A DNA stretch of 34,320 nt, taken from positions 1 through 34,320 of IMG/VR virus record IMGVR_UViG_3300046507_000353; one strand, given 5' to 3'. This document shows positions 22,611-29,468 of this stretch, piece by piece. The notes under the pieces are model-generated. The model was not told the DNA's origin. It was given only the letters and a program-made list of their open reading frames with translations, and made no database searches. The number at the start of each line of letters is the position of its first letter. Within the stretch, counting starts at the first letter, position 1. Made by a program: the position numbers and the translations under genes. The stretch comes from a virus.

Positions 22611-23758
22611 TGAGACGCGGAAGAAAGCGCAAGCACAACCCGAACATTCCGGCGCACATCGATCAGGCTGCCTTACCGGCAGCCGTTTACTTCGACCAGC
22701 GTGGGGCCGGTGTCTGGTACACGTTGTTTTTCGACGAAGGCGGCAACCAGCGTCGGACGAATTTGGCCGGACCAACTACGACCCTGTCTGAACTCCACCG
22801 GCTGATGGAAGATCGCTCCGGCGTTGACCGTGACTGCCTGCGTTATCTGTGTGAGCAGTTCCACAAAAGCGATCGCTTCAAGAGCCTGAAACCCAAGACC
22901 CAGGCTGACTATGAATACTCACGCGACGTCCTGCTGACCTTTCCGACCAAGCTGAAGAAGCCGCTCGGTGAACTGGCCGTCCGCAAGTTCAATGCGCCGC
23001 TGGTTCAGCGCGTGATCGATCGTATTGCCGAAGCGGGAACGCCGTCGAAGGCGGCGCACGCACTGCGCTACCTGCGCCGGACGATGCAATGGGGCAAAAA
23101 CCGTGGCTTCGTCGAGACGAATCCTGCGCAGGGCATCGAGGCGCCGAAGGAACGTAAGCAGCGGCGTCTCCCTGAACCCGCTGCCATGAAAGCGCTTGTG
23201 AAGTACGCCCAACAGCAGGGCCAGCTCACACGCGGCCAACTTGGCGCGTGCGCGCCGTACTTGTGGTACGTGATGGAGATCAGCTACCTCTGCCGTTTGC
23301 GCGGCATCGAGACGGTGACGCTCACCGACGCGAACGAAACCCCGGACGGCGTGCTGACCAACCGACGCAAAGGCAGCCGTGACAACATCGTGCGATGGAC
23401 GCCACGTTTGCGCGCGGCCTGGGACAGCGCGAAGAAAGTGCGCTCCGACATCTGGAGCAAAAAGCGCGTGCCGGTGCCGATCGCTGCAGATCAACGCCCG
23501 ATCATCACCGCCGCTCACGGCGGCGCGTTGCAGAAGTCCAGCCTCGATACCGCTTGGCAACGGTTCATCACCCAAGCAATCAAGGCTGAGATCATCACCG
23601 CCGAGCAGCGCTTCGGCATGCACGACTTCAAGCGCCGAGGAATCACCGATACCGTCGGCACCCGAGCCGATAAGCAGGAGGCGTCCGGTCACCGTGACGA
23701 AGCGATGATGGACATTTACGACCACAGCGTGCCGATCGTGAATCCATCAGCGGAATAG
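22610..23758 (+). CDS. int: Tyrosine-family integrase
   Basis: A 382-aa site-specific recombinase. The N-terminal ~75 residues are the arm-binding part, residues ~77-165 the SAM-like core-binding part, and 185-375 the catalytic domain. Likely catalytic residues are R231 (RLRGIE), K254, H338, K341 (HDFK, an HxxK variant of HxxR), H361 (SGHRD) and nucleophile Y370 (DIYDHS). It should integrate the phage at the tRNA-Thr site through the attP at 24543-24588. ATG 22610 overlaps the previous stop; the upstream extension is inside the DUF4224-like gene. Confidence 0.95.
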   Translation: MRRGRKRKHNPNIPAHIDQAALPAAVYFDQRGAGVWYTLFFDEGGNQRRTNLAGPTTTLSELHRLMEDRSGVDRDCLRYLCEQFHKSDRFKSLKPKTQADYEYSRDVLLTFPTKLKKPLGELAVRKFNAPLVQRVIDRIAEAGTPSKAAHALRYLRRTMQWGKNRGFVETNPAQGIEAPKERKQRRLPEPAAMKALVKYAQQQGQLTRGQLGACAPYLWYVMEISYLCRLRGIETVTLTDANETPDGVLTNRRKGSRDNIVRWTPRLRAAWDSAKKVRSDIWSKKRVPVPIAADQRPIITAAHGGALQKSSLDTAWQRFITQAIKAEIITAEQRFGMHDFKRRGITDTVGTRADKQEASGHRDEAMMDIYDHSVPIVNPSAE

Positions 23759-23802
23759 AACACTTCGTCGGGCGGCTACCTCACCGCCCACGGCTCACCA
23801 TA

Positions 23803-23822
23803 TACTGTTTATACGTACAGTA
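23803..23822. promoter_or_regulatory. LexA box (SOS operator)
   Basis: TACTGTTTATACGTACAGTA has the CTG-N10-CAG core and a symmetrical TACTGT/ACAGTA frame, one of the best possible matches to the gamma-proteobacterial LexA consensus. It starts 46 bases before the ATG of the 80-aa gene and overlaps a TATACT hexamer at 23801-23806 that could be a -10 box. Confidence 0.88.
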
Positions 23823-23848
23823 TTCGCAACACAAACAGGATATAGGTG

Positions 23849-24088
23849 ATGACCGTAACCAACCCCCATCAGGACTGGACGACTGCCATGTGGTGGACGC
23901 TTCACCGCGATCAGGCCGCACTGCTCAATCGCCCAGGCACTCACCATAAGTCGCTGATTGAAGGCGCCAATGCGTTACATAGGGCTCATCTCATTGATGG
24001 AGATGACCTCTGCGAGCTACTTGAATTAGCCGATGCAGCTCTGGCCTATGCCGTTGAAACGCTGCTTGACGTGCGCAACGTGGAATAG
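23849..24088 (+). CDS. SOS-controlled small protein, candidate antirepressor
   Basis: An 80-aa, Leu/Ala/His-rich, mostly helical protein (HKSLIEGANALHRAHLIDGD, then LCELLELADAALAYAVETLL). No family is recognised. It is the first gene after the LexA box. Because the repressor lacks a cleavage domain, an SOS-induced protein is needed for DNA-damage induction, as with Tum in 186 or the Gifsy antirepressors. That function is inferred. GTG 23846 is an alternative start, adjacent to the ATG. Confidence 0.75.
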   Translation: MTVTNPHQDWTTAMWWTLHRDQAALLNRPGTHHKSLIEGANALHRAHLIDGDDLCELLELADAALAYAVETLLDVRNVE

Positions 24089-24097
24089 GGGTGTCGA

Positions 24098-24445
24098 ATG
24101 CAGATGCTGGTTACTCCTATGCGCTGCGAGGGGGTTGCTCTGACTCCGCAGGAACGAGGCCGTTATAACGCGATCAGGGGAGACGTTCGGGTTGGTCCCG
24201 AACAGCGTGCTGAGCTTGGTCGAAGTTCGAACGTTGCAAGGTTGTTTGATGGCTTGACCCGAAGGACGGAAGGTCTGCCCCAGCTACTGGATGTGACGTT
24301 GGTGGGAATGGGTGAGAGTGGCTTTGTGCTGAGTGGAATCGAGTTTATCGACGGGCGAGCTTATGCGCAGTCGTGGTGGTGCCGACTTCAGCAACCAAAA
24401 AAAACCATGCCGTTCGAGCCTCCAGCGGCCAAAAACCCTACGTAA
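24098..24445 (+). CDS. Hypothetical 115-aa protein, SOS operon
   Basis: A protein starting 9 bases after the SOS gene, probably in the same transcript. The pattern ALTPQERGRYNAIRGDVRVG and MGESGFVLSGIEFIDGRAYA, with a Trp-rich WWCRLQ end, suggests a soluble alpha/beta fold. No family is recognised. Its 3' end reaches the first arm site of attP. Confidence 0.7.
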   Translation: MQMLVTPMRCEGVALTPQERGRYNAIRGDVRVGPEQRAELGRSSNVARLFDGLTRRTEGLPQLLDVTLVGMGESGFVLSGIEFIDGRAYAQSWWCRLQQPKKTMPFEPPAAKNPT

Positions 24446-24659
24446 ATCAAACGCATGGCCCCGCGCCGAACAAGGCTTGCAGCGGGCCTCCTGCGTAAAA
24501 TAAAACACTGCAACCCTTTGATTTATATGATTAGTTTCCCTTACTTGTAATCAGTAGGTCTCGGGTTCGATTCCTGATGCCGGCACCATATAAAACAAGG
24601 CCTCGCAGCGATGCGGGGCCTTGTTGTTTCCGCAATACGTAAAATTCGACGTAAAATTC
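24439..24659 (+). other. attP: attP: tRNA-Thr core with flanking arm-type sites
   Basis: The core 24543-24588 is the 3' portion of a tRNA: anticodon loop CTTGTAA (anticodon TGT, Thr), then ATCAGTAGGTC, a T-arm GGGTTCGATTCC and acceptor TGCCGGC followed by ACCA. Around it are ACGTAAAAT-type sites: TACGTAAAT at 24439, GCGTAAAAT at 24493, ACGTAAAATTC at 24637 and 24649. This is the layout of integrase arm sites on both sides of the crossover. It lies beyond the integrase and SOS genes. Confidence 0.88.
24594..24625 (+). terminator. Terminator hairpin right after the attP core
   Basis: Arms AACAAGGCC/GGCCTTGTT, extended by CGCA/TGCG and a 4-base loop, are followed by GTTTC. In the integrated state it would sit downstream of the restored host tRNA-Thr and may serve as its terminator. 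Confidence 0.75.
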
Positions 24660-24725
24660 CCCTCCCTTCCTTGCTCAACCCCCCAGCGCGCAACGCCCGG
24701 CCTTCACAAAGTCATTTTCTTAAAG

Positions 24726-24770
24726 TGATATCATATGATATCGTTTCATTCGTTATCATTTCATATCATG
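24726..24770. promoter_or_regulatory. TGATATC repeats upstream of parA (operator or partition site)
   Basis: TGATATCA at 24726 and TGATATCG at 24736 form the 16-bp palindrome GATATCATATGATATC (24727-24742). Degenerate TTATCATTTCAT and ATATCATGTCAT follow up to 24775. The parA ATG is at 24788. The same octamer recurs before the partner gene. Operator or parS-like use by the partner protein is inferred. Confidence 0.65.
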
Positions 24771-24787
24771 TCATTACGGAGAGAATC

Positions 24788-25462
24788 ATGATTCTGTTGA
24801 TCGGCTGTGAGAAAGGCGGCGCGGGCAAAAGCAACATAGGGGGAAACCTCGCGGTATGGGCGGCACTAAAAGGCGTGGACACAGTGGTTATGGATGCTGA
24901 CCCGCAAGCCACTGCCGCCAAGTTCATTGCACGGAGGAACGACGCCGGGCTACCGGTCGTGCATTGCGTTCAAAAGACTGGAGACGTTTTCGCTACGGCC
25001 AAGGATCTCGCCCAGCGTTATCAGCTCGTAATCATTGATGCGGGTGGTCGCGACAGCAAAGAACTGCGCACGGCGATGGTCGCGGCGGATCGGATGATCA
25101 TCCCTACTCAGGCCAGCCAAGCAGACCTTGAAACGCTTCCGCACCTCGACGAACTGATCGGGTTGGCACAGGGCATCAATCCCAACCTCGAAGCCTTTGC
25201 TGTTTTGTCACGCGCACCAACCAATCCAGTGATCAATGAAGTCGCCGACGCCAAAACCCTACTCGTAGAGTTCGAGAGCTTCACCCTGGCCCGATCGATC
25301 ATTCGCGACCGCAAGATCTACCGGGACGCATGGTTGCAAGGTAAAGGCGTTGTGGAGATGGGCAACAGCAAGGCACGAGCAGAAATCCAGTTGCTCGCCG
25401 ACGAGATGTTCCCCCACCTACTGCGCCACGAGAGCGCGAAACCCACAGCACTCGCACAGTGA
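24788..25462 (+). CDS. parA: ParA-family partition ATPase
   Basis: A 224-aa deviant Walker-A ATPase. KGGAGKS is residues 9-15, VVMDADPQATAA is the switch I region (around residue 40), and LVIIDAGGRDSKELRTAM is switch II. There is no N-terminal DNA-binding extension, so it is of the short type Ib class (ParF-like). Such proteins segregate low-copy plasmids or excised mobile elements. GGAGAG precedes ATG 24788. The small downstream gene is its likely partner. The 24611 extension runs through attP and is rejected. Confidence 0.9.
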   Translation: MILLIGCEKGGAGKSNIGGNLAVWAALKGVDTVVMDADPQATAAKFIARRNDAGLPVVHCVQKTGDVFATAKDLAQRYQLVIIDAGGRDSKELRTAMVAADRMIIPTQASQADLETLPHLDELIGLAQGINPNLEAFAVLSRAPTNPVINEVADAKTLLVEFESFTLARSIIRDRKIYRDAWLQGKGVVEMGNSKARAEIQLLADEMFPHLLRHESAKPTALAQ

Positions 25463-25471
25463 CAAACAGAG

Positions 25472-25504
25472 CGATATCATTTGATATCGTTGCATCTGAT
25501 ATCA
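25472..25504. promoter_or_regulatory. TGATATC repeats upstream of the ParA partner gene
   Basis: Arms CGATATCA/TGATATCG (25472-25489) flank a TT centre, then TGATATCA at 25497-25504. The octamer is the same as the one before parA, at 10- and 15-base spacing. The partner's ATG is 16 bases later, with AAAGGA between. Confidence 0.65.
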
Positions 25505-25520
25505 AACGAAAGGAACGGAT

Positions 25521-25823
25521 ATGGCATTCGACGTTAAACCCAAGAGGCCACCGGTAGACCCTGATGCGCTGGCTGCATTTGCGGAAGGTGCCGACACTCA
25601 CACAACGGCGCCGGTAGCTCCTGCTGCCGCCGCTCCGATCGGCAAAGTCGAGCAAGAAGGCAAGCTCACCGAAAGCATGTTGTTTCGCTGCTCGAAAGCG
25701 ACCTACGACGAGTTCGCGTTTGTGTACGAGAACACCAACGTGAAGAGCAAACAGAAGTTGCTGGAGTCGATCCTGCTGCCGGAGATCCAGCGGCGCGCCG
25801 CTGAAATCCGATCGAAGCAGTGA
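25521..25823 (+). CDS. Small ParA partner, possible ribbon-helix-helix centromere-binding protein
   Basis: A 100-aa protein. The first ~45 residues are flexible (Pro/Ala-rich, TTAPVAPAAAAPIGK), and the last ~50 (KLTESMLFRCSKATYDEFAF then VYENTNVKSKQKLLESILLP) have a strand-helix-helix outline like ParG or other RHH centromere-binding proteins. A flexible N-terminus plus C-terminal RHH is the usual type Ib design. It follows parA and is preceded by TGATATC repeats. It could instead be a regulator only. Confidence 0.72.
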   Translation: MAFDVKPKRPPVDPDALAAFAEGADTHTTAPVAPAAAAPIGKVEQEGKLTESMLFRCSKATYDEFAFVYENTNVKSKQKLLESILLPEIQRRAAEIRSKQ

Positions 25824-25841
25824 CCGAAAAAGATAGCCACC

Positions 25842-25868
25842 AAGCCCCGCGCGATCGGGGCTTTTTTT
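25842..25868 (+). terminator. Intrinsic terminator after the par genes
   Basis: Stem AAGCCCCG/CGGGGCTT with a loop of 6 and a following run of T residues, 19 bases after the partner gene's stop. Confidence 0.9.
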
Positions 25869-25964
25869 CGCCTGGACGAAAGCAATCATGCGCGACTGTA
25901 TACGTGCGCGCACGCCTCACGCGGGGCGTGTGCAGTTTTCAAGTCGGAGGGGGTTCAAGAAAAA

Positions 25965-26238
25965 GGTAACTGCGGTCACGAGCCTTTGAGACGCCCGTCA
26001 AGCCCACGATCCACAAGCGTTTAACACAATTGAATAAAGGTAATTGAATAGTAATTATGTAGTAATCGTATTACCTTTTATAAGAGTTAGTTACTTAATA
26101 TGAATAACCCTTATAAATCAAGCACTTACATGCAGATTACCAAATCAGTTACCCCCAATTACGCATATAAGGTAATCAGAAAACTTCAATAAAAACAAAG
26201 GGTTGAGCCATATAAACACCGCGATGACTTCGGTTACC
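25965..26238. repeat. Scattered GGTAA(T/C) repeats in an AT-rich zone, possible replication origin
   Basis: GGTAAY occurs at 25965(+), 26039(+), 26070(-), 26136(-), 26148(-), 26171(+) and 26233(-), with AAAGGTAAT/ATTACCTTT as a 9-bp inverted pair at 26036-26044 and 26070-26078. Degenerate AGTAAT copies lie at 26050 and 26061. The surrounding ~200 bases are much more AT-rich than any other part of the window. Spacing is irregular, unlike classical plasmid iterons. Confidence 0.5.
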
Positions 26239-26410
26239 CGTTTCCCAGAATAGACCCTCTACCTGACCTCGCAGAAAGCTGCACTGCAAGCGCTTGGGCG
26301 CATGATTCTGCAAGTTTTTTAACCCCCTGACATCCCCTTCGAAGCCCACGGCGCACGGGGCCTCCACCGGAGTCATGCAGGTGCATATTTAGTGGCACGA
26401 AAGGCGCGCA

Positions 26411-26429
26411 GGCGTGGCGGGGTAACGAG
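26411..26429. other. cos: Candidate cos site (packaging and linear ends)
   Basis: GGCGTGGCGGGGTAACGAG matches the P2 cohesive-end sequence GGCGAGGCGGGGAAAGCAC, quoted from memory, at 14 of 19 positions, including GGCG and GGCGGGG. It is in the expected position, just beyond the 3' end of gene Q. Cutting here gives the P2 order Q-P-O-N-M-L. Confidence 0.78.
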
Positions 26430-26483
26430 TCCGCGCGCTGGGTGATAATTGAGGTGGCGGTCGGAGGCCGGGGATGGCCGGGC

Positions 26484-26510
26484 AAAAAAAAGCCGCCCTC
26501 TTGGGCGGCT
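26484..26510 (-). terminator. Intrinsic terminator of the P-Q operon
   Basis: Read on the minus strand, stem AGCCGCCC/GGGCGGCT with loop AAGA is followed by a run of eight T residues. It lies 18 bases past the Q stop. Confidence 0.93.
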
Positions 26511-26527
26511 GGGTCTCGCGGTCAGCG

Positions 26528-27556
26528 TCAGGCGGTGCCGAGGGCTGCCATCTCGTAGGGCTTGAAGGTCACCACCTCTTCGCCGAGCCATTGGTTCAGC
26601 TCTTTGAAGCGCTCCTGCAGCGGTACGACCTCGTGATGGTAAAAGACCTGGGCAGCTTTGCCCGCGTCGCCGAACCCGCCAGTGTTGTTCGGGATGATGC
26701 CCATCAGCTGCGGCGGCACCCGGTGCGCCGCCATGATGTCATCGCGGGTCACGTTCTTGATGTTGAAGAACTCGTCCTTGGCTGCCACCTCGGACACCGG
26801 GATAACCTGAAGGCCGTCCTTCTTCCCGTTCGGTGCGTACACGAACAGGTTGCGGAAGTTGCCCGGCCCCTTGCTGTCCTTCAGCGCCTTGCGCAAGCCG
26901 TTGACGTCCTGCTCGTTCTGAGCGGCATCGGTCATGTACAGAATGAATCCAGCGTGCGAACCGTTCAGGTAGTACTTGCGCCGGAACAGCGTGGCGCTCT
27001 CGTTCAACCATGCAGCACTGAGTGACGCCAGATACTCCGGCAGTCCATAGACTTCCTGATTGATGTCAGGCTCCATCAGATGGAACAACGAACCTTCGGC
27101 AAACTCATGCTCCAAGCCAAAGCTTGGCACGAACCAATAGCGGCTGAGGTCGCCTCCCCTGCGGACATACTTTGCCAAGGCTGGCTTGAGGGATAGAGTG
27201 GTTTTCATTCGGCTATCCCGACGTTCCAGATAGCCATTGCCGAAGGTGAGATAGTCCAGCACCCACCGAGCAAAGTCCGATCGCGACAGCAGGCGGTGAG
27301 GTTGAAAGGTGCTGACCAGAATGTTGCGCTTCACTTGGATCGCGCTGCCGTGATGCACGGCGGCACGGTACGACCGGGCCAACCCTTCCCAGCTCACCGG
27401 AGGTTCGTACCACAGACCGGCGTTCAGGCACTCGGCATAGTCGAGGATCTCGCGCCGATCCAGAACCGGCACGGGATCCCCAAAGCTGAAGGACATAGCC
27501 CCGGCACTGGACTCAGGTGAATCAACAATCGCCTGCGTGTTGGGCGTGTTCGACAT
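26528..27556 (-). CDS. Q: Portal protein Q
   Basis: A 342-aa portal protein, length very close to P2 gpQ. Family signatures are EYAECLNAGLWYEPPVS-like text near residue 40 (DYAECLNAGLWYEPPVSWEG), NILVSTFQPHRLLSRSDFAR, and IMAAHRVPPQLMGIIPNNTG. It forms the dodecameric DNA gate at one capsid vertex. The ATG at 27556 overlaps the stop of P by one base. Confidence 0.95.
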   Translation of the reverse strand: MSNTPNTQAIVDSPESSAGAMSFSFGDPVPVLDRREILDYAECLNAGLWYEPPVSWEGLARSYRAAVHHGSAIQVKRNILVSTFQPHRLLSRSDFARWVLDYLTFGNGYLERRDSRMKTTLSLKPALAKYVRRGGDLSRYWFVPSFGLEHEFAEGSLFHLMEPDINQEVYGLPEYLASLSAAWLNESATLFRRKYYLNGSHAGFILYMTDAAQNEQDVNGLRKALKDSKGPGNFRNLFVYAPNGKKDGLQVIPVSEVAAKDEFFNIKNVTRDDIMAAHRVPPQLMGIIPNNTGGFGDAGKAAQVFYHHEVVPLQERFKELNQWLGEEVVTFKPYEMAALGTA

Positions 27557-29310
27557 CAGTAAATCTCCATGAAGCCGGAGTTGCTCGGGGTAGTCCCCTC
27601 CAGCGGTTCGTTGTAAATGGCGTGCATCGTTGCCCACGCCAGATCGGCGTGGCTAACTTCTTCGGATCGGCCAGCAGCGAAGGTCACTTGCCTGCCGCTT
27701 GGCGTGGTGGTCTTCTTGATTGCCATGAATGCGGCGGCAATCTCGGTCGCACCGGCATCGAACTCAAGACGCCCCTTGCTGATCACGTCGTAAGCTTTCA
27801 GCACCAACTGAGTTTTGACCTCAACGCTGTAGTTGAAGCCTCGGGCATCGGGCCGGAACTGTTTCACCAACTGGTAAACCCCACCGCCGAGCCCCGTGAC
27901 GTCGATGCCGATATAAGTCACGCGGTAGCGATCGCAGATCTTGCGGATTGCTTCAGCCTGGGCAGCAAAGTCCATCCCCTTGAACTGATGTCGCTCGAGA
28001 ATCCTGAACTTGCCGCCGGCCACCAATGGCGGCGCCAGAACGACGAGTGCGGCTCGGTCGCCGGTGTCGGCAGGGTCATAGCCCACCCACACTTCGCGAC
28101 CACCAAAAGGCCGCGTAGCAAAGGGTTTGTAGTCCTCCCACAACGCCCAGCTATCAACCATGCAGGCTTGCATGATTGACAGACTGAATACGCTCGCGCC
28201 GTCGTCGATGAACTGGCACATGTAGAGCTGCTCGAAGTCGTCCGGGTTTTTTTCAAGCCGCAAGCGCTCGACGTTGAACAGATTGCAGCCACTCCGCTCT
28301 GCATCAATGATGTTGACGATCTGGCGGTATTGCCCGTCGGCGCAGCTCATCCCCGGCCCAAGTGCCTTATGGGATATGTCGAGTTTGATCTGCTGGTTTT
28401 TTGGTCGGCCTCGGTTGAAATGCTCCCCACTCCAGAACGGATAGGCCTCGTGTGAAATGGCCGATGGAGTAGAGAAGTAGGTCTGCCGGTATTGGGCTTG
28501 GGATGCCATACCCGACGCGACGTTCTGCAAGGTTTTGAACCGGGGAATCCAGAAGTACTCATCCAGATACAGATTGCCGTGATAGCTCTGCGCGGTACGG
28601 GAGTTAGTGCCGAGAAAAATCAACTCTGCCCCGTTGGGCAGTTTGATCGGATCCCCCTTCAACTCCACTCCCGCTGCGTCACGGGCAAAGTCGAGTATGT
28701 AGGACTTGAACTGATGTGCCTGGGCCTTGCTGGCAGACAAAAAGATCTGATTGCGCCCGGTCTGCAGGGCGTCAATGAGCGCTTCACGGGCAAAGTAATA
28801 CGTCGCGCCTATCTGGCGGGACTTCAGCAGGTTGCGGATCCGCTCCGTCTGGCCCGCCCTGAACCAATGTTTCTGGTAGCCGAACAGCCCATCCATAAAC
28901 GCGCCATTCAACTGTTCAAGCTGCTCATCGCTGATAGCGTTCTTCGCGGGGGGCTTGCGCGGCCCCTTGTTCCGGTTGGCTACATTCGGATTGAGATCGA
29001 CTTCATTGCCTGTCTTCTCGTAGCGCTTCACGCGGGCCAGCCGCTCGATCTGCCGACCGAGCAGATCAATCTCCTTGTAGTCCTTCCCCTCCTTCGATTC
29101 CTTGAGGATCAGCTGAATGAGCTGCGCTTCGAGCGTGCTGCCAACACGTTCAATCGGGTCGGAATCGTCCCAAGCATCCCGCCGTTTCCAGCTATGGATC
29201 GTCGCGGGCTTCTCATTGAGCTGCTCGGCAATTCGAGCAATACGCCACCCCTGCCAGTAAAGGGCACGGGCACGGCGGCGGGGGTCTAGGTCGGAAGTAG
29301 TCTCGTTCAT
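27556..29310 (-). CDS. P: Terminase large subunit P
   Basis: A 584-aa packaging ATPase/nuclease of the P2 gpP type. An N-terminal HTH region (DPRRRARALYWQGWRIARIA) precedes the ATPase, with deviant Walker A SRQIGAT at 164-170 and Walker B LYLDE at 247-251; the nuclease region starts near VGYDPADTGDRAAL. It should cut at cos with gpM. No Shine-Dalgarno is obvious, and the start codon sits at the predicted late transcription start. Confidence 0.94.
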   Translation of the reverse strand: MNETTSDLDPRRRARALYWQGWRIARIAEQLNEKPATIHSWKRRDAWDDSDPIERVGSTLEAQLIQLILKESKEGKDYKEIDLLGRQIERLARVKRYEKTGNEVDLNPNVANRNKGPRKPPAKNAISDEQLEQLNGAFMDGLFGYQKHWFRAGQTERIRNLLKSRQIGATYYFAREALIDALQTGRNQIFLSASKAQAHQFKSYILDFARDAAGVELKGDPIKLPNGAELIFLGTNSRTAQSYHGNLYLDEYFWIPRFKTLQNVASGMASQAQYRQTYFSTPSAISHEAYPFWSGEHFNRGRPKNQQIKLDISHKALGPGMSCADGQYRQIVNIIDAERSGCNLFNVERLRLEKNPDDFEQLYMCQFIDDGASVFSLSIMQACMVDSWALWEDYKPFATRPFGGREVWVGYDPADTGDRAALVVLAPPLVAGGKFRILERHQFKGMDFAAQAEAIRKICDRYRVTYIGIDVTGLGGGVYQLVKQFRPDARGFNYSVEVKTQLVLKAYDVISKGRLEFDAGATEIAAAFMAIKKTTTPSGRQVTFAAGRSEEVSHADLAWATMHAIYNEPLEGTTPSNSGFMEIY

Positions 29311-29315
29311 GGCGG

Positions 29316-29418
29316 CAAGCATGCCGTTGCGCGCGTGCGACTTCGTATCAGCTCTTGTTGTGCTGAGTGCTGGCACATCAGCCCGTCGTTGCCTGCCATT
29401 GCCAGCGATCCCCAACAT
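29316..29418. promoter_or_regulatory. Divergent late promoters for P-Q and O-S operons
   Basis: TTGTGC/GCACAT dyad (TGT-N13-ACA, ACA at 29375-29377), centred on 29368. On the minus strand, GGCATGCTTG (29325-29316) lies at the same distance as the late -10 element of V and FI and ends 6 bases before the P ATG. On the plus strand the equivalent place holds CAACAT (29413-29418), a weaker match. One dyad may serve both directions. Confidence 0.68.
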
Positions 29419-29468
29419 GGCTGCGTCAATCACCCAGCCCGACTGGGGAACATCGCAAAGGACAGGAA

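Larger units (their letters stand above)
25824..26527. other. Gene-free 700-bp region: terminator, AT-rich repeats, cos, terminator
   Basis: No convincing coding sequence on either strand. The content in order is a T-run terminator (25842-25868), an imperfect GC-rich inverted repeat near 25898-25933, an AT-rich zone about 26010-26215 with GGTAA(T/C) repeats, a stretch without clear features to 26400, a cos-like site (26411-26429), and the Q terminator on the minus strand (26484-26510). Confidence 0.8.

Noticed and set aside
22919-23725. 268-aa open frame on the minus strand
   Set aside because: It lies antisense to the integrase, with no start signal and biased composition; the integrase motifs are decisive.
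24543-24588. tRNA-Thr gene
   Set aside because: Only the 3' part from the anticodon loop is present; the 5' half (D-arm and acceptor strand) is missing. It is the attP core, not a functional tRNA gene.
24726-25504. CRISPR array
   Set aside because: The TGATATC repeats are only 8 bases, palindromic and irregularly spaced, with no spacers of constant size.
25880-26520. Short ORFs in the gene-free region (for example 26176-26376 and 26373-26591 on the minus strand)
   Set aside because: They have no ribosome site or recognisable sequence, overlap cos and terminator structures, and read as random GC-rich or AT-rich translation.
28492-29289. 265-aa open frame on the plus strand
   Set aside because: It lies antisense to terminase gene P, which has Walker motifs and the expected length.
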